Source of the DNA: Paraburkholderia xenovorans LB400
GTDB taxonomy: Bacteria > Pseudomonadota > Gammaproteobacteria > Burkholderiales > Burkholderiaceae
DNA length: 64,000 bases
NCBI RefSeq assembly: GCF_000013645.1
Contig: NC_007953.1
Coordinates: 1,364,001-1,428,000, forward strand
Direction of reading: 5' to 3'
This document shows, in pieces, positions 63,197 through 64,000 of the stretch. Under the pieces are notes generated by a model. It worked only from the letters and a program-made list of their open reading frames with translations. It was not told the DNA's origin and ran no database searches. Position numbers and translations under genes: made by a program. Every line of letters starts with the position of its first letter. Position 1 is the stretch's first letter.

Positions 63197-64000
63197 CTAC
63201 CGCCGGTTAAGCCGCCTGACCAGCGGTCCCAGCGTGGTCGCCTGAATCAGCAGACTGAAGACGACCACGAGGTACGTGACCCCGATGAACATGTCCCGGC
63301 CATGAAAATCGGGTAACGACAGCGCGAGCGCGATTGAAATACCTCCGCGCAAACCGCCCCACGTCAGCATAAGCGCCGAATGGGGATTGACCCGTCGGAA
63401 ATTCTGCAATGCAAACAACGGTATCGACACACTGATGCCGCGCGCAACCAGAACCACGGGAATCGCAGCCAGCCCCAGCCGGACAATGTGCTGATGTAGC
63501 GATAGCGCAATGATCTCCAGCCCGATTAAACCAAACAACACCAGATTGAGCAGTTCGTCGAGCAGCTCCCAGAAGCTGAACAGATGCTCGCGTGTTTTCT
63601 CCGACATCGATGTAAGCGCGCCATGATTGCCGATGACAAGACCCATGATCACGACGGCAAGCGGTGCGGAGACGTGCAGCGTCTCGGCCAGACTGTATCC
63701 GCCGGTGGCAAGCGCGAGCGTGATCAGGATCTCGACCGGGTAGCTGTCGATGCCGCGCAGCAGCAGCGATGCGGCGAACCCGAGGCTCACGCCAAGGATC
63801 AATGCCCCGGCAATCTCACGAAGCAGATCGATGGCCACGGCCGTCGCGGAGAATTCATTCGCACCGCTGGCAAGCCCGACCAGCGTCACGAATGCGACGA
63901 CGGCCGTCCCATCGTTAAAGAGCGCCTCTCCTGTGATCTTGGTTTCGAGGCTCTCGGGCGCGCCAGCGCCCTTGAGTACGCTAAGAACGGCGATCGGATC
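63197..64000 (-). CDS. CPA1-type Na+/H+ antiporter, 5' end outside window
   Basis: The frame is open to the window edge: 267 C-terminal residues are seen. Features are DPIAVLSVLK and a NDGTAVV segment at the visible start, many membrane helices, and GGLRGGISIALALSLP, all typical of NhaP/CPA1 antiporters that exchange Na+ or K+ for protons across the inner membrane. Start lies beyond base 64000. It ends with LVRRLNRR close to the VOC remnant. Confidence 0.88.
   Translation of the reverse strand, partial: DPIAVLSVLKGAGAPESLETKITGEALFNDGTAVVAFVTLVGLASGANEFSATAVAIDLLREIAGALILGVSLGFAASLLLRGIDSYPVEILITLALATGGYSLAETLHVSAPLAVVIMGLVIGNHGALTSMSEKTREHLFSFWELLDELLNLVLFGLIGLEIIALSLHQHIVRLGLAAIPVVLVARGISVSIPLFALQNFRRVNPHSALMLTWGGLRGGISIALALSLPDFHGRDMFIGVTYLVVVFSLLIQATTLGPLVRRLNRR

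Noticed and set aside
1..64000. tRNA, rRNA or CRISPR array
   Set aside because: No cloverleaf-like sequence with conserved TTCRANY arm, no rRNA stretch and no regularly spaced direct repeats were noticed on reading; a covariance-model search was not possible.

Overview
The window looks like a chromosome or megaplasmid segment of a betaproteobacterium of the Burkholderia/Paraburkholderia/Caballeronia group. This rests on high GC with GC-rich third codon positions, OmpC-type porins ending in Phe, a giant cyclic beta-1,2-glucan synthase-like protein, DUF1488 and entericidin genes, and IS3/IS110 remnants of the kinds usual there. That assignment is inference from gene content; no search was run. 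Most of the window is accessory catabolic and transport DNA, much of it for scavenging organic nitrogen, separated by decayed mobile and metabolic genes.

Layout. 1-7.7 kb: the end of an alpha/beta-hydrolase gene, a lipoprotein, an orphan amino-acid binding protein, remnants of a PQQ alcohol dehydrogenase and an IS110 transposase, a 44-aa exported His-rich peptide and an Ig-like/ice-binding-like lipoprotein. 7.7-9.4 kb: two decayed copies of one tyrosine recombinase around a dihydrofolate-reductase-like gene. 9.7-18.6 kb (minus strand): an amide/nitrile operon of nitrilase-family hydrolase, branched-chain-type ABC importer (with a fused LivM-LivG protein), amidase, AmiC sensor and AmiR ANTAR antiterminator. 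Its leader carries a consensus-like promoter, a hexaloop hairpin pair and an intrinsic terminator that overlaps the second hairpin, the expected target of AmiR. A third recombinase remnant lies just beyond.

19.3-27.7 kb (minus): a nine-gene cluster of ArgE-like deacylase, porin, alpha/beta hydrolase, polar-amino-acid ABC importer, two DJ-1/PfpI proteins (one without the usual Cys-His) and a phosphotriesterase-family hydrolase, with a divergent LysR gene. It looks like an uptake-and-hydrolysis pathway for an N-acylated or lactone-type compound, substrate unknown. 29.4-35.4 kb (minus): an ABC importer with three DUF1989 proteins and allantoicase, next to a divergent RpiR regulator and paired palindromic operators; a ureido or guanidino nitrogen pathway is likely.

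36.6-41.4 kb: a truncated IS3 element abutting the N-terminal piece of the same recombinase, an AlaX-type tRNA-editing protein, a LysR/MFS divergent pair and a dispersed intergenic repeat (second copy at 29.2 kb). 41.5-46.5 kb: a multicopper oxidase facing a frameshifted asparaginase, then a scar where a Rieske ferredoxin, an aromatic-acid MFS transporter and a porin have been truncated and joined. 46.9-57 kb: small conserved genes and the 2868-aa glucan synthase-like gene, coupled by a GTGA overlap to a 42-codon ORF. 57.4-62.5 kb (minus): an L-fucose-type operon (L-fuconate dehydratase plus sugar ABC importer). 62.9-64 kb: a VOC-protein remnant and the end of a CPA1 Na+/H+ antiporter.
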